Of a stretch of DNA of 64,000 bases, positions 44,757-53,616 are shown piece after piece (the stretch's first letter is position 1; each line of letters starts with the position of its first letter). Made by a program: the position numbers and the translations under genes. This DNA is from Lachnospiraceae bacterium (GTDB lineage Bacteria; Bacillota; Clostridia; Lachnospirales; Lachnospiraceae), in assembly GCA_014804795.1 (NCBI GenBank), contig JAAUZC010000044.1, positions 62,001 to 126,000 on the forward strand, written 5' to 3'. The notes under the pieces are model-generated. The model was not told the origin of the DNA and made no database searches. It saw nothing but the letters and a program-made list of their open reading frames with translations.

Positions 44757-45977
44757 TTATATCCCTTTGGCTTTTTCCTCACTATTTATGCAACCTTTCA
44801 TCTGTTCCACAATATCCGCATCAACAATCTCTTCACCGGTCTTATTTTTCAGCTGTTCCCTGCTCGCTTCACTCAGGCCGTTATTCGCTTCGGCACACAT
44901 ATCGCAGGTGCTGCATTTATCCAATTCTTCTTTCGTGACTCTGCCGTCTCTGTAATCTCTGCAAATCTTATTCTCATACATCGAATACGGATGCTTACTG
45001 AACAATGCTTTTGTTTTATGAATCACCACCCAGACCGCCGGTTTCCAGATATATTTATGCATTGCCGGACTCACACTGCCGATCATCCAACAGTTGCGGT
45101 CGCAGCATCGAACTCTCTTCCTTACTCCTTCTGCCTCCGGGCTATTCCATAGCTCATCCCAATTCTGATGGCTCAGATTTCCCATAACTTCCTTATCCTT
45201 AGTGCCGTTACACGGCATCACATCACCATATGGATCAATAAAGAAAGTATCAAAGCTCATATCACAGGGAAGAAATCTTTTCTGACCATAAATGTAATTA
45301 ATCAGTCCATGATTGAAATATGCCCGAAACCATTTCTTTGGGCTATTGCTCTTAAGCAGCTCATTAATCAGGCTTTCAAAATTTTTTGCCACCATCTGGC
45401 GGTCACGAATGATATTTTTTGCTTCTACAAAATAAAAACTGTTATGTAAACTAGCAGTAGCAAACTCCATGTCCATCTCATCAGAAATCTTATAGAGCGG
45501 TACAAGATCAGGGGCATTTTTATCCTGAACGGTCATGCCAAAGCCAACGTCTTTCATTCCCATCCCACACAGTTTTTTCAATGTGCTATATCCTCGCTGA
45601 TAGCCATCCTGAAGACCGCGGATTTCATTATTCGTCTGCTCCAGACCCTCGATGGAAATACGAATTCCAATCTGCGGAAACTCTGTGCAGAGGTCTACAA
45701 TACGATCTGTAAAGAAACCGTTCGTAGAAATTACGATGCGGTCACTTTTCTTGTACAGTTCACGCACAATATCCTTCAGATCCGTACGGATAAAAGGCTC
45801 GCCACCGGTAATGTTTGTAAAATACATCCTAGGCAGTTTTCTAATTGTCTCAATGGAAATTTCCTCTTCCGGCTTGGACGGTGCCTTATATCGATTACAC
45901 ATAGAACATCGGGCATTGCAACGATATGTCACAATGACCGTTCCATTCAGTTTCTTTTCACTGCCATTTTTTGGCAT
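44757..45977 (-). CDS. Radical SAM/SPASM protein, capsule-locus copy 2
   Basis: 406 aa, start behind AGGAGAGGAAG. Radical SAM motif CNARCSMC (Cys 20, 24, 27), TNITGGEPFIR, ISTNGFF, and a Cys-rich SPASM-type tail (LPCDMS, VMPCNGT, CCDRNCWMI, CSTCDMCAE). The last 20 or so residues (DADIVEQMKGCINSEEKA) are nearly the same as those of the GT4 gene ending at 50849, because a duplicated block begins inside the gene near 44826. The natural C-terminus has probably been replaced. Role: a sugar or peptide modification of unknown kind. Confidence 0.85.
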   Translation of the reverse strand: MPKNGSEKKLNGTVIVTYRCNARCSMCNRYKAPSKPEEEISIETIRKLPRMYFTNITGGEPFIRTDLKDIVRELYKKSDRIVISTNGFFTDRIVDLCTEFPQIGIRISIEGLEQTNNEIRGLQDGYQRGYSTLKKLCGMGMKDVGFGMTVQDKNAPDLVPLYKISDEMDMEFATASLHNSFYFVEAKNIIRDRQMVAKNFESLINELLKSNSPKKWFRAYFNHGLINYIYGQKRFLPCDMSFDTFFIDPYGDVMPCNGTKDKEVMGNLSHQNWDELWNSPEAEGVRKRVRCCDRNCWMIGSVSPAMHKYIWKPAVWVVIHKTKALFSKHPYSMYENKICRDYRDGRVTKEELDKCSTCDMCAEANNGLSEASREQLKNKTGEEIVDADIVEQMKGCINSEEKAKGI

Positions 45978-46042
45978 GACTTCCTCTCCTCTTACAGTAG
46001 TTATAGTATCTGTTGCTTATTACTTAATATTAATAACCCAAA

Positions 46043-47245
46043 TTATTCGCCTTGATATATCTTCAACAGTTTTTCCCCATATCTATCAACATCATCAAAA
46101 CTGATATCTTTGCAATTACGACTATATTGGCACGTCAAATCTTTATCATTCCACAGTTTTTGAATCTTATATTTTAATTCCACAGCATTGCCGCTCTCGA
46201 ACAGTTCACCGGTCTTACCATCTTCCATTAGTTCTGGAATACCTCCAATCTTTGCGCCCAGAACCGGCGTTCCGTACATCTGGCTTTCCATCACAGAGAA
46301 CGGACAGTTTTCATACCATTCAGATGGATAAACAGAAAATCTTGCTTCCCTGATCAGCTTTTCTAGTGCCTCTCCCCTTTGGAATCCAACATTTTTTATA
46401 TTCGGGATATGATTGATTTCACTTTCCAACGGGCCGGTACCGGCAAAAATAAACTGTACATCCGCCAATTCTTTGCAAACCTTAATCAGCGTGTCGATAC
46501 CTTTTTCTTTGCTGAAACGGCCGAAATACAAAACATAATCTTTCTTCTCTGTATCCTTCCACCCTATTCTGTCCACAAAATTATGCATCGTAACCGTCTT
46601 TTCCGCGAACAGGGAATTGCTGTCCATCTTTGTTTTCAGGAACTCACTGCAGCAGATCATAGCATCAATATAGTGATAGACCCCGTTCATCTTCCAGAAC
46701 ATTGCCTCCATAGTACCGATAAAAGATTTTGCTGCACTTCCGTGGATACACTTTCCTTTTGTACAATTTATAAAATGTCCGCCAAAGCATTTTTCGCAGT
46801 TTTCTCCCGTATTCGGATTGTTGCACATATGGTTAGGGCAAACCAACTGATAATCATGGGCTGTAAAAACTATCCGGCACGGTTGGTTTTCTCTTCTCCA
46901 TTTCTGTATTTCCAAAATAACAGAAGGGGTCAGCTGGTAATTAAAATTGTTGATATGACATGCATCCGGTTTGAAATCATCCAACACGAACCGCAGCTTT
47001 CTTCTGGCCTCGGAAGAATAGATAGTCTTTATCGGATAAGCCAGCTTGGCCAGTTTTGAACCATCATGGAAATCCATATCAGCAGTGTAGGCATTCACCG
47101 CATTGCCCACACAGCGCCCTTCATGTTCCATTCCAAAATACTGAACTTCATGCCCCTGCCTTCTCAAATAGGCTCCCAACTTGAATATATATGTTTCTGA
47201 TCCTCCGTTAGGATGCAGAAATTTGTTAATCATCAAAACTTTCAT
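46043..47245 (-). CDS. GT4-family glycosyltransferase, copy 1
   Basis: 400 aa from ATG 47245, 9 bases after AGAAGGAA; an ATG-initiated extension of 11 residues is open but less likely. GT-B fold: N-terminal KVLMINKFLHPNGGSETYIF, an unusual Cys-rich insertion (CPNHMCNNPNTGENCEKCFGG, split over about residues 150-175) as in a known GT4 subgroup, LYFGRFSKEKGIDTLI, and the donor-site PSEWYENCPFSVMESQMYG with the E-x7-E pattern. Retaining transferase, cytosolic face. Sugar unknown. Confidence 0.92.
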   Translation of the reverse strand: MKVLMINKFLHPNGGSETYIFKLGAYLRRQGHEVQYFGMEHEGRCVGNAVNAYTADMDFHDGSKLAKLAYPIKTIYSSEARRKLRFVLDDFKPDACHINNFNYQLTPSVILEIQKWRRENQPCRIVFTAHDYQLVCPNHMCNNPNTGENCEKCFGGHFINCTKGKCIHGSAAKSFIGTMEAMFWKMNGVYHYIDAMICCSEFLKTKMDSNSLFAEKTVTMHNFVDRIGWKDTEKKDYVLYFGRFSKEKGIDTLIKVCKELADVQFIFAGTGPLESEINHIPNIKNVGFQRGEALEKLIREARFSVYPSEWYENCPFSVMESQMYGTPVLGAKIGGIPELMEDGKTGELFESGNAVELKYKIQKLWNDKDLTCQYSRNCKDISFDDVDRYGEKLLKIYQGE

Positions 47246-47304
47246 AAGTTTTGTTCCTTCTATCATATACCTATTCATAAATATCCTGATTTATTTTCTA
47301 CTGG

Positions 47305-48420
47305 TCATGCATTTATCTTCTCTATAATCTGACAAAGCTCATTTATGTCATTTGGAATATATATCCTCTCTTTATGTTCATAAGCAGAAATCAGTTTATT
47401 CACCATTGATTCAATCCTCTCAATCTCTTCATTTGCCGCTACAATATGATATATAAAGATGATGATCGGTTCCTGATCATATATAAATTTTGGTGTAAAA
47501 CAGGCAGTGCTATACCAGCTAATCAGTACATTATCTTCATAATTTCCGGTTGCTAAATAAACCTCAAAAGGAATATCCGAGGCCGGCCATGTCTCCACTT
47601 CATTGTCAACAAAAACCCTATCCTCTCCTCTCAACGGATGCCGCTTAAAAGTAAAATTATCCCTCCCGACAATCTCCAATATGGATACAGCAATTTTATG
47701 TAACGCCTCCCGCTCTAAAAGATTATCCAGAAAGATGTATCTCCCGGGAATATATGGAGTTCTGTCAACATTCCAAATCCTTAATATCAGGGCTTTTACT
47801 TCATCATCCGGTGGAAAGATTCTCTCAACCCTTTGATCATATTTTGATCTGTTGCGAAGCTGATCCGGACGATACACCCAGTACTTATCTTTGCGGTAGA
47901 CATTCTCCGGCACTCCCATTATTCTCTCTAACCTTTGCATGCTTTGATATTTCTCATCAAGTTCAAATAAATAATCCTGGGTTCCATCGTCAAAGCCATA
48001 CTGTAATATATGGACTCTCTTTCTTCTGGCATAAATCCCTATCATATTGTCCACAGGTTCATTAAAAGCAAAGAACACGGCAGAATATCTTCCCGGCTCA
48101 ATATGATCTTTTTTTAGCTCCGCACCGCATCTGCCATAATAAAACAATTTCCAGAACGCATGGGAAACCCGCATTCGGATTTTCCAAGGGTCCCTTTGGG
48201 GGTTTTTAACATCCTTCATAATCCGCGCATATTTGTCCCATATATTTATATGGTGAATATTTGAAAAAAGCCCTAAAGGTCTAATGCGTTCTGCATATTT
48301 ATCCGATCCGGAAAAATAATCCAATATAAACAAGTCAGATTCTTCTTCTTTATAATATTGAATCTTAATTGATATAACTGAAAAAATATGATACGGCGTT
48401 GAACAAAAAAACGCAATCAT
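47305..48420 (-). CDS. GT52-like (sialyltransferase/polysialyltransferase-type) glycosyltransferase, copy 2
   Basis: 371 aa from ATG 48420 (MIAFFCSTPYHIF). The frame is open for 44 more codons upstream, but those encode the tail of a decayed flippase, not part of this enzyme. Collinear with copy 1: ILQYGFDDGTQDYL, FTFKRHPLRGEDR and LISWYSTACFTPKFIYD. The KPHPR of copy 1 is KRHPL here, a possible functional difference. Opposite strand to copy 1, forming an inverted duplication. Confidence 0.72.
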   Translation of the reverse strand: MIAFFCSTPYHIFSVISIKIQYYKEEESDLFILDYFSGSDKYAERIRPLGLFSNIHHINIWDKYARIMKDVKNPQRDPWKIRMRVSHAFWKLFYYGRCGAELKKDHIEPGRYSAVFFAFNEPVDNMIGIYARRKRVHILQYGFDDGTQDYLFELDEKYQSMQRLERIMGVPENVYRKDKYWVYRPDQLRNRSKYDQRVERIFPPDDEVKALILRIWNVDRTPYIPGRYIFLDNLLEREALHKIAVSILEIVGRDNFTFKRHPLRGEDRVFVDNEVETWPASDIPFEVYLATGNYEDNVLISWYSTACFTPKFIYDQEPIIIFIYHIVAANEEIERIESMVNKLISAYEHKERIYIPNDINELCQIIEKINA

Positions 48421-49165
48421 GACATACTCCTCTTCGCAGACATCTGCCAATATATATCCGTCAACAGTTTCAATCCATAGTTTGCTACCTCCAAAACGAC
48501 TGCCACAATGGTTACGACGACTATGCCGATAAGCAGCAATATAACAAATCATACTTGAGGATATTTACATAACAATAATATCACAACGCAATTGATCTGT
48601 ACAATTCGACAATTATCGTCGCCGCTAATGCTCCTTTGCCTTTATCATTTGTGTATATGGAAACTTCAAGACATCAGAAATTCCGGCTAAAGCAAATAAA
48701 ATATCAAACACTAGGAGGTCATAGTTGGCATCTGCAACTTTTCGTGTATAAATTCTGACAAACCATGATTCTGGTAATAATCAATATCATCAGACATATA
48801 GTCAGTAACGGAATATCATCTTTCACTAAAAACGGATATAGTACTGTAAATGCAATCGTGCCTATTAAAGTGTATAAAGCTATCCGCTTATAATATACGG
48901 TTGTTGCCGAAAAACACCACTCGGACCGTCCTGACTTTTTGAGCAATGGATTTATACAGTACAACCAATGATGCATCAAACAGTCCCATTTCCAGTAACG
49001 ACAGGTACAAAATGAACTGTGTGCGGAATGACATGAGGCCATTTAAAACGGAGCCATAATGTCAAGAATCAGTTTGGGAAGTATCATGCTATAATAATCA
49101 TCTCAATTTGAACCCAAAATCCTGATATTAAATTCTGTCTGCTCCTACTCCTCATTCTATTTTTC
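48421..49165 (-). pseudogene. Decayed Wzx flippase, copy D2
   Basis: Minus-strand remnant of the same flippase as 40530-41736. The 5' part (NLISGFWVQIEM) and the 3' tail (ending VANYGLKLLTDIYWQMSAK, just before the GT52-like gene) are present, but the middle is mostly deleted and frames are broken. An open frame at 48719-49042 is a frame-shifted reading of it and not a gene. Confidence 0.8.
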
Positions 49166-49262
49166 TCAATATGTAATTAAAACCGGCAGTGTCAAGGCCT
49201 TTCGTTCACCTCGGGAATGGTCAATCCTATCCGGATGGAACCCTGTATTGACTCCATCATTT

Positions 49263-49556
49263 CTATAATAATTCACTCCTTCTTAAGCACTCTTTAGGCA
49301 TCTCCCCTTTTATTATTTTTTCCTTCAAGCGCAATACATTGCCTTTCATTATTTTCTCATACTTTACCCTATTGTATAACTTATAATTTGCAATGACCGT
49401 TTTAAGAAGTCTTCCATGTCTTCCAGAAATTTCATACATTTCACCAACTGGCGTAAAATAAGGACGCAGAATATTTGAAACATCCTGCCCGGCTTTGCTT
49501 CCCGCATCATATCCCGATTTCGTTTTCTCTGAAAGAATGAAAATGTTTTCTTTCAC
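49263..49556 (-). pseudogene. N-terminal fragment of a galactofuranosyltransferase-like enzyme
   Basis: 97 codons with a good ribosome site (GAGGAGATATTAAA) and a GTG start. The sequence NIFILSEKTKSGYDAGSKAGQDV resembles the start of beta-1,6-galactofuranosyltransferase-like proteins, which are usually about 330 aa. The remainder is missing, so it is probably a truncated gene. An independent small protein cannot be excluded. Confidence 0.45.
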
Positions 49557-49617
49557 TTTAATATCTCCTCGTCTGTCACTTCCTTATTTCACAGCTTTTC
49601 GTCCATGGCCGTATATA

Positions 49618-50874
49618 TTATTCTGTGTTCGTGAGTCCCATTTTTTCCTCTCTATCTTCATTTTTCTTTAGCAGACACCCCATAAATGTCGCAATCGGTA
49701 TAGCTAACGGATGAACAAATGCCGATTCTGCCATTGAGGCAATCAACAAATAACTCAGCCCGCATAACGACGCCGCATAATAGTCACAGTTAACTTTTCT
49801 TAATTTTTGAATTTCCATAAAAAGCAATGCAAGTGCCCCAATATATGCAATACAACCAAACCATCCTGTCTGGCCTAAAATCATTGGCCAAAAAGAATCA
49901 CTCATAAATGCGCGGTTACTCATACTTAAACCGTTAACCGCGGACAGACCATAAATTTTATACAAAGGTGAATATCTCACTCCTGAGTAGTATGATGCAA
50001 ACGTTCCAAAACCCGAGCCAAGTGGAAAATGATCTTTTGCAATTTCGAACGATTTGGCCAACAGCTGATATCTTGCCGAATCGCTCTGTATAGAGCTAAA
50101 AAAGTAAAATTCAATTTGTTCCCAAGCAATTACTATAATAAGCGGGACAAACATCAGCAATGTTCTGACTCTTATCTTTTTCTTTCTGTAAAAAACAAAA
50201 TAACAAATAAGAACAACAGCTATTGCTCCGCCAAATGCTTTACTCCTCAATGTAGAGCACATAAAGAAAAGCAGTAATGCCAACCACCATTTCCATTGAT
50301 CAGCTTGATCTTTTACCACTATAAGCAACATAATCAAGAGTATACAACAAGCTACAAATACCGTAGGATGCGAATACATCAGCTGTGTTGTTTTTAATCC
50401 ATACCGAAACTCACCTGCAAAAATATGCAACTGGCTATCAATGCACATGCAAATCACGTAAAAACATGCAATTACTTTTATATGTTCATATATATTTTTC
50501 TTAAAATCATCCAAATTCATTCCTTTAAATATGTGTTTACCGACATACAGTGACAACCAATATTTTGAGCAAAGAAGCAAATCCGGCAGAACTATCCTTA
50601 TGAAATCTTGATATTTATATACAAAGCTCGATACAAACCCTATTATCAGAAATAGAATTACACATCTTCCATATCCAACCTGACGTTTAAACCTTAAAAT
50701 AAAGTGGCTTTTTTTCAAGTCAAATACAAAAATTGGCACCGCCAAAAGTACAAACAATTCATCTGTATATCCCACCCATGAAATATATTGTTCCAAAAAA
50801 TCTTTGAAAACAAAAAAGTAAAGTATAATGATAAACAAAATATATTGATTATATCCTTTTGGCTTCTTCCTCAC
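49618..50874 (-). CDS. Wzy-like polysaccharide polymerase / O-antigen ligase family
   Basis: 418 aa, about eleven membrane segments with a large external loop (about 265-330) carrying HFPLGSGFGTFASYYSGVRYSP, where the GxGFGT pattern is typical of Wzy/WaaL-like proteins. It polymerises repeat units outside the membrane. A GTG start overlaps the end of the GT4 gene by 26 bases, with AAAGGT upstream. The 5' half is duplicated at 44046-44756. Confidence 0.88.
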   Translation of the reverse strand: MRKKPKGYNQYILFIIILYFFVFKDFLEQYISWVGYTDELFVLLAVPIFVFDLKKSHFILRFKRQVGYGRCVILFLIIGFVSSFVYKYQDFIRIVLPDLLLCSKYWLSLYVGKHIFKGMNLDDFKKNIYEHIKVIACFYVICMCIDSQLHIFAGEFRYGLKTTQLMYSHPTVFVACCILLIMLLIVVKDQADQWKWWLALLLFFMCSTLRSKAFGGAIAVVLICYFVFYRKKKIRVRTLLMFVPLIIVIAWEQIEFYFFSSIQSDSARYQLLAKSFEIAKDHFPLGSGFGTFASYYSGVRYSPLYKIYGLSAVNGLSMSNRAFMSDSFWPMILGQTGWFGCIAYIGALALLFMEIQKLRKVNCDYYAASLCGLSYLLIASMAESAFVHPLAIPIATFMGCLLKKNEDREEKMGLTNTE

Positions 50875-52042
50875 TATTTATGCAACCTTTCATCTGCTCC
50901 GCAATATCCGCATCAACATTCTGATACAGTGCCAACGTCTGTCTCACCACATCATTCCAATTATACTTCCAGCAAATAAAATCCGCCGCTTTTGCTTTCA
51001 TTTTTTGAACCTCTCCCGGATGATCACAGGCAAACTGTAGCTTGTCCCTCAAATCCTTTACATCCGACTTTTTGAACATCAACGCTTTATCTTCTACAAC
51101 TTCAGCGCACTCTGCTATATCGGAAACCAGGCAGCAATTGCCATAACTCATTGCTTCCAAAAGACTGAGCGGCATCCCTTCCAAATCCGATGGCAAAGTA
51201 TATATATATGCATTGCTATACAGTTCTTCCAGCATTTGTCCCTGAACAAAGCCAGTAAAGATAATCCTACTGTCGCCCCTGGCAAGTTCCTTCAGTTCCT
51301 TCATAAATTCATCTGTATCAGAACTGCCGCCGCTGATCACAAGCTTTTTATCTGTTTTTACTTTCTTGAATGCTTCTATCAAATATATAAGCCCTTTTTC
51401 CGGAACCAGACGCCCCACAAAAAGAATATACCCATTTGGATAAAATCCAAATTTTTCTTTAATAAGCTGTGCATGGGAAATCGCCGGCTGACTGACACCG
51501 TTTGGAATGAACATCGTTTTTCTTTTATAGGTATCCATGAAATATCTCTGAACACTTTTTGAAAGAACAATAATCTCATCTGCATGTTTAGCAGCAATCT
51601 TTTCTCCGAATTTTATGTAATTACTTGCAAAGCCCCCCCACTTGGCCCTCTGCCAGTCAATGCCGTGTATTGTTGCAATGCACCTTTTACCAAACAGTTT
51701 CGGCAGCCACAACATAGCGCAAGGTCCTTCCGCATGAAAATGAACCACATCATATCGGGAAAATGCGCAAAACAATGCCCCGAAAAAGGAAGATGTCATC
51801 GCGGCCAGCCCTTTGACTCTAATAGTAAAAACAGATTTCAGCTTTACTCCCCTATATTCTTTAAGAGAACTTCCATCAAATTCCTTTCCACTGACATGAT
51901 GGCCGGATCTATTGTAACAGGTAACCCTATGTCCTTCTTTTACCATCCGGGTAGAAAGTTCTTCTACCACAATCTCAACTCCGCCTTCCCTTGATGGAAT
52001 GCGCTTATGTCCGAGCATTGCAATATTCAATTTATCTTTCAT
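50849..52042 (-). CDS. GT4-family glycosyltransferase, copy 2
   Basis: 397 aa from ATG 52042 (MKDKLNIAMLGHKRI). GT-B fold with LGHKRIPSREGGVEIVVEEL, FHAEGPCAMLWLP, LFVGRLVPEKGLIYLIEAF and the donor site SDLEGMPLSLLEAMSYG. The N-terminal SREGGVE pattern is seen in rhamnosyltransferase-like (WsaF/Cps2T-type) enzymes, which is suggestive only. Its last 20 or so residues are shared with the radical SAM protein ending at 44757. Confidence 0.92.
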   Translation of the reverse strand: MKDKLNIAMLGHKRIPSREGGVEIVVEELSTRMVKEGHRVTCYNRSGHHVSGKEFDGSSLKEYRGVKLKSVFTIRVKGLAAMTSSFFGALFCAFSRYDVVHFHAEGPCAMLWLPKLFGKRCIATIHGIDWQRAKWGGFASNYIKFGEKIAAKHADEIIVLSKSVQRYFMDTYKRKTMFIPNGVSQPAISHAQLIKEKFGFYPNGYILFVGRLVPEKGLIYLIEAFKKVKTDKKLVISGGSSDTDEFMKELKELARGDSRIIFTGFVQGQMLEELYSNAYIYTLPSDLEGMPLSLLEAMSYGNCCLVSDIAECAEVVEDKALMFKKSDVKDLRDKLQFACDHPGEVQKMKAKAADFICWKYNWNDVVRQTLALYQNVDADIAEQMKGCINSEEEAKRI

Positions 52043-52119
52043 TCTCTGCACATTCCTCGTTCCGCTCCTGTCAGCTGGCGACCATAGTTGCTAAAATAAT
52101 TTTGTCATTTAACTCGGCC

Positions 52120-53136
52120 TCACTCCGCTCTTTCATAAAAAGTCTCCACCACCAGCTCGAGCAACGCATCCTCATCCGGATAAAACTCTATATGATTTTC
52201 TTCCTCATTAAGGATTGCCTCGCCCTCTAACTGCTGATAGTCCTGTATGCCTCCACACTCTTCTACCGTCTCCGAAAGAACTGACAACTGCTGCACTGTA
52301 CAATCCGTGACAAGATACGGATTTATTTCCATAAGTGTATTCGTCAAAAATTCGGGGTCCTCTTGCACACAAACCATAAGCTGCTCCTGCAACGCGGTAA
52401 GATACTGATACTGTCTTTCCATACGATGCAAATTAGAAGAGTCTTCCAACCCGTAACGGACACGGACATAGGTTAACGCATCCTGCCCCATTAGCTTGAC
52501 TTCTTCTCCCTGTACCAAACGATCATTGATACCGGAAAAATCATCCATTACTGTCACAGTGACGCCACCCGCCGCATCATTGAGTACCTCTATTCCATCC
52601 ATCGCAATTGACACATAGTGATCAATATTTATTCCATAAAACAATCTCGATACCGACCGCACTGTATTTCTACAACGCATCTGCCCATCTCCACCGCCGT
52701 AAGCATGCGCCAACGTGAGTTGTCCGATAAATGTTCCAAGATCTTTTCCTGCATTGCTCAGTTCTCTGATCTCTGTCATCGTATCACGATTGATATGAAT
52801 GACCTGGCAGTTTTCAGCATCTTTGTCAAATACAAGAAGCATCAAAAAATCAGACTGTTCATATTCTCCTTGAACACTCTGATGTTGCCCCGGTTCTTCC
52901 TCCTCAAGAGCATATTTATCTATCCCAAGGATTAAAATCGTATCTAACCCCTCTTTTTTACGATAAGAAACTCCTTCATAATAAAGCAGTTCCTCTTCTT
53001 CCTCTTCTATAACAACATCACTCTCTCGATTCTCTTCCCATGTATGAATCAGAAGAAGCCCACCACCAAAGAAGAACAAAACAGCTAACAGGTATAGAGC
53101 CGTCCTAAGACGGCTCTTTCTTACCTGTGCCCCCAT
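52120..53136 (-). CDS. LytR-CpsA-Psr (LCP) family glycopolymer transferase
   Basis: 338 aa. N-terminal membrane segment (about 13-31), a short acidic linker, and the LCP domain with LDTILILGIDKY, DFLMLLVFDKDA, VIHINRDTMTEI, GGVTVTVMDDFSGI and LTYVRVRYGLEDSSNLHRMERQ, including the lipid-phosphate-binding Arg residues. LCP enzymes attach capsule or teichoic polymers to peptidoglycan. It overlaps the upstream surface-protein gene by 16 bases, so it is translationally linked to the sortase pair. Confidence 0.93.
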   Translation of the reverse strand: MGAQVRKSRLRTALYLLAVLFFFGGGLLLIHTWEENRESDVVIEEEEEELLYYEGVSYRKKEGLDTILILGIDKYALEEEEPGQHQSVQGEYEQSDFLMLLVFDKDAENCQVIHINRDTMTEIRELSNAGKDLGTFIGQLTLAHAYGGGDGQMRCRNTVRSVSRLFYGINIDHYVSIAMDGIEVLNDAAGGVTVTVMDDFSGINDRLVQGEEVKLMGQDALTYVRVRYGLEDSSNLHRMERQYQYLTALQEQLMVCVQEDPEFLTNTLMEINPYLVTDCTVQQLSVLSETVEECGGIQDYQQLEGEAILNEEENHIEFYPDEDALLELVVETFYERAE

Positions 53137-53585
53137 CTCGCAACGGCCTCCGCCCTTTTTCCCGCAAGTAACAAAGATACTGAAGCGCCGCCCGCTAATA
53201 TAGCCACTACAACTGTCATATTAACACTACTGCCAGTCTGTGGAGATGCCAAAGGTACATCCTCGTCCAACAAAGTAACAAGCCCTGACCCTGATTTTGA
53301 TTTTGTTTTTGATCCTGCCCCTGCTAACGGTACAGCTTCATCATCCATATAATCGGTAATCGGAGTCGTAGTAACAGTACTGGAATCCGATGCAGATTCC
53401 GTTGGAGATGTAGTAGTACCAGCACCTGAAGCAGGTTCAGCCGGAGTTGTAGTGGTGGTAGTACCGGGATCCGGATCTGGCCTTGCCGGACTTGCCGTAA
53501 ATGCTGCGAATGCCGTGAGCGATGTACCAAACAGAGCTACGCTCATCAGTACAGCCGCTAAAATCATTCTTACCCTCTTATTCAC
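53121..53585 (-). CDS. Sortase-anchored Ser/Thr/Pro-rich surface protein
   Basis: 154 aa from a GTG at 53585 placed 9 bases after AGGAG; the longer frame would overlap the sortase gene. Signal peptide (MNKRVRMILAAVLMSVALF, about 28 residues), a low-complexity Thr/Ser/Pro/Gly stretch (about 30-85), two acidic VPLA words, and a C-terminal sorting signal: SPQTG, a hydrophobic helix and a basic tail KRAEAVARWGHR. SPQTG is an LPXTG variant used by clostridial class B sortases. Probably a wall-anchored stalk; function unknown. Confidence 0.8.
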   Translation of the reverse strand: MNKRVRMILAAVLMSVALFGTSLTAFAAFTASPARPDPDPGTTTTTTPAEPASGAGTTTSPTESASDSSTVTTTPITDYMDDEAVPLAGAGSKTKSKSGSGLVTLLDEDVPLASPQTGSSVNMTVVVAILAGGASVSLLLAGKRAEAVARWGHR

Positions 53586-53616
53586 GTCTTTTTGCTCTCC
53601 TTTCTTTAATTTTATC

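Noticed and set aside
48421-48552. 44-codon N-terminal extension of the second GT52-like gene
   Set aside because: The same sequence precedes the plus-strand copy as the end of a decayed flippase (the ANYG...IYWQ motif), so the extension is flippase remnant and the gene starts at 48420.
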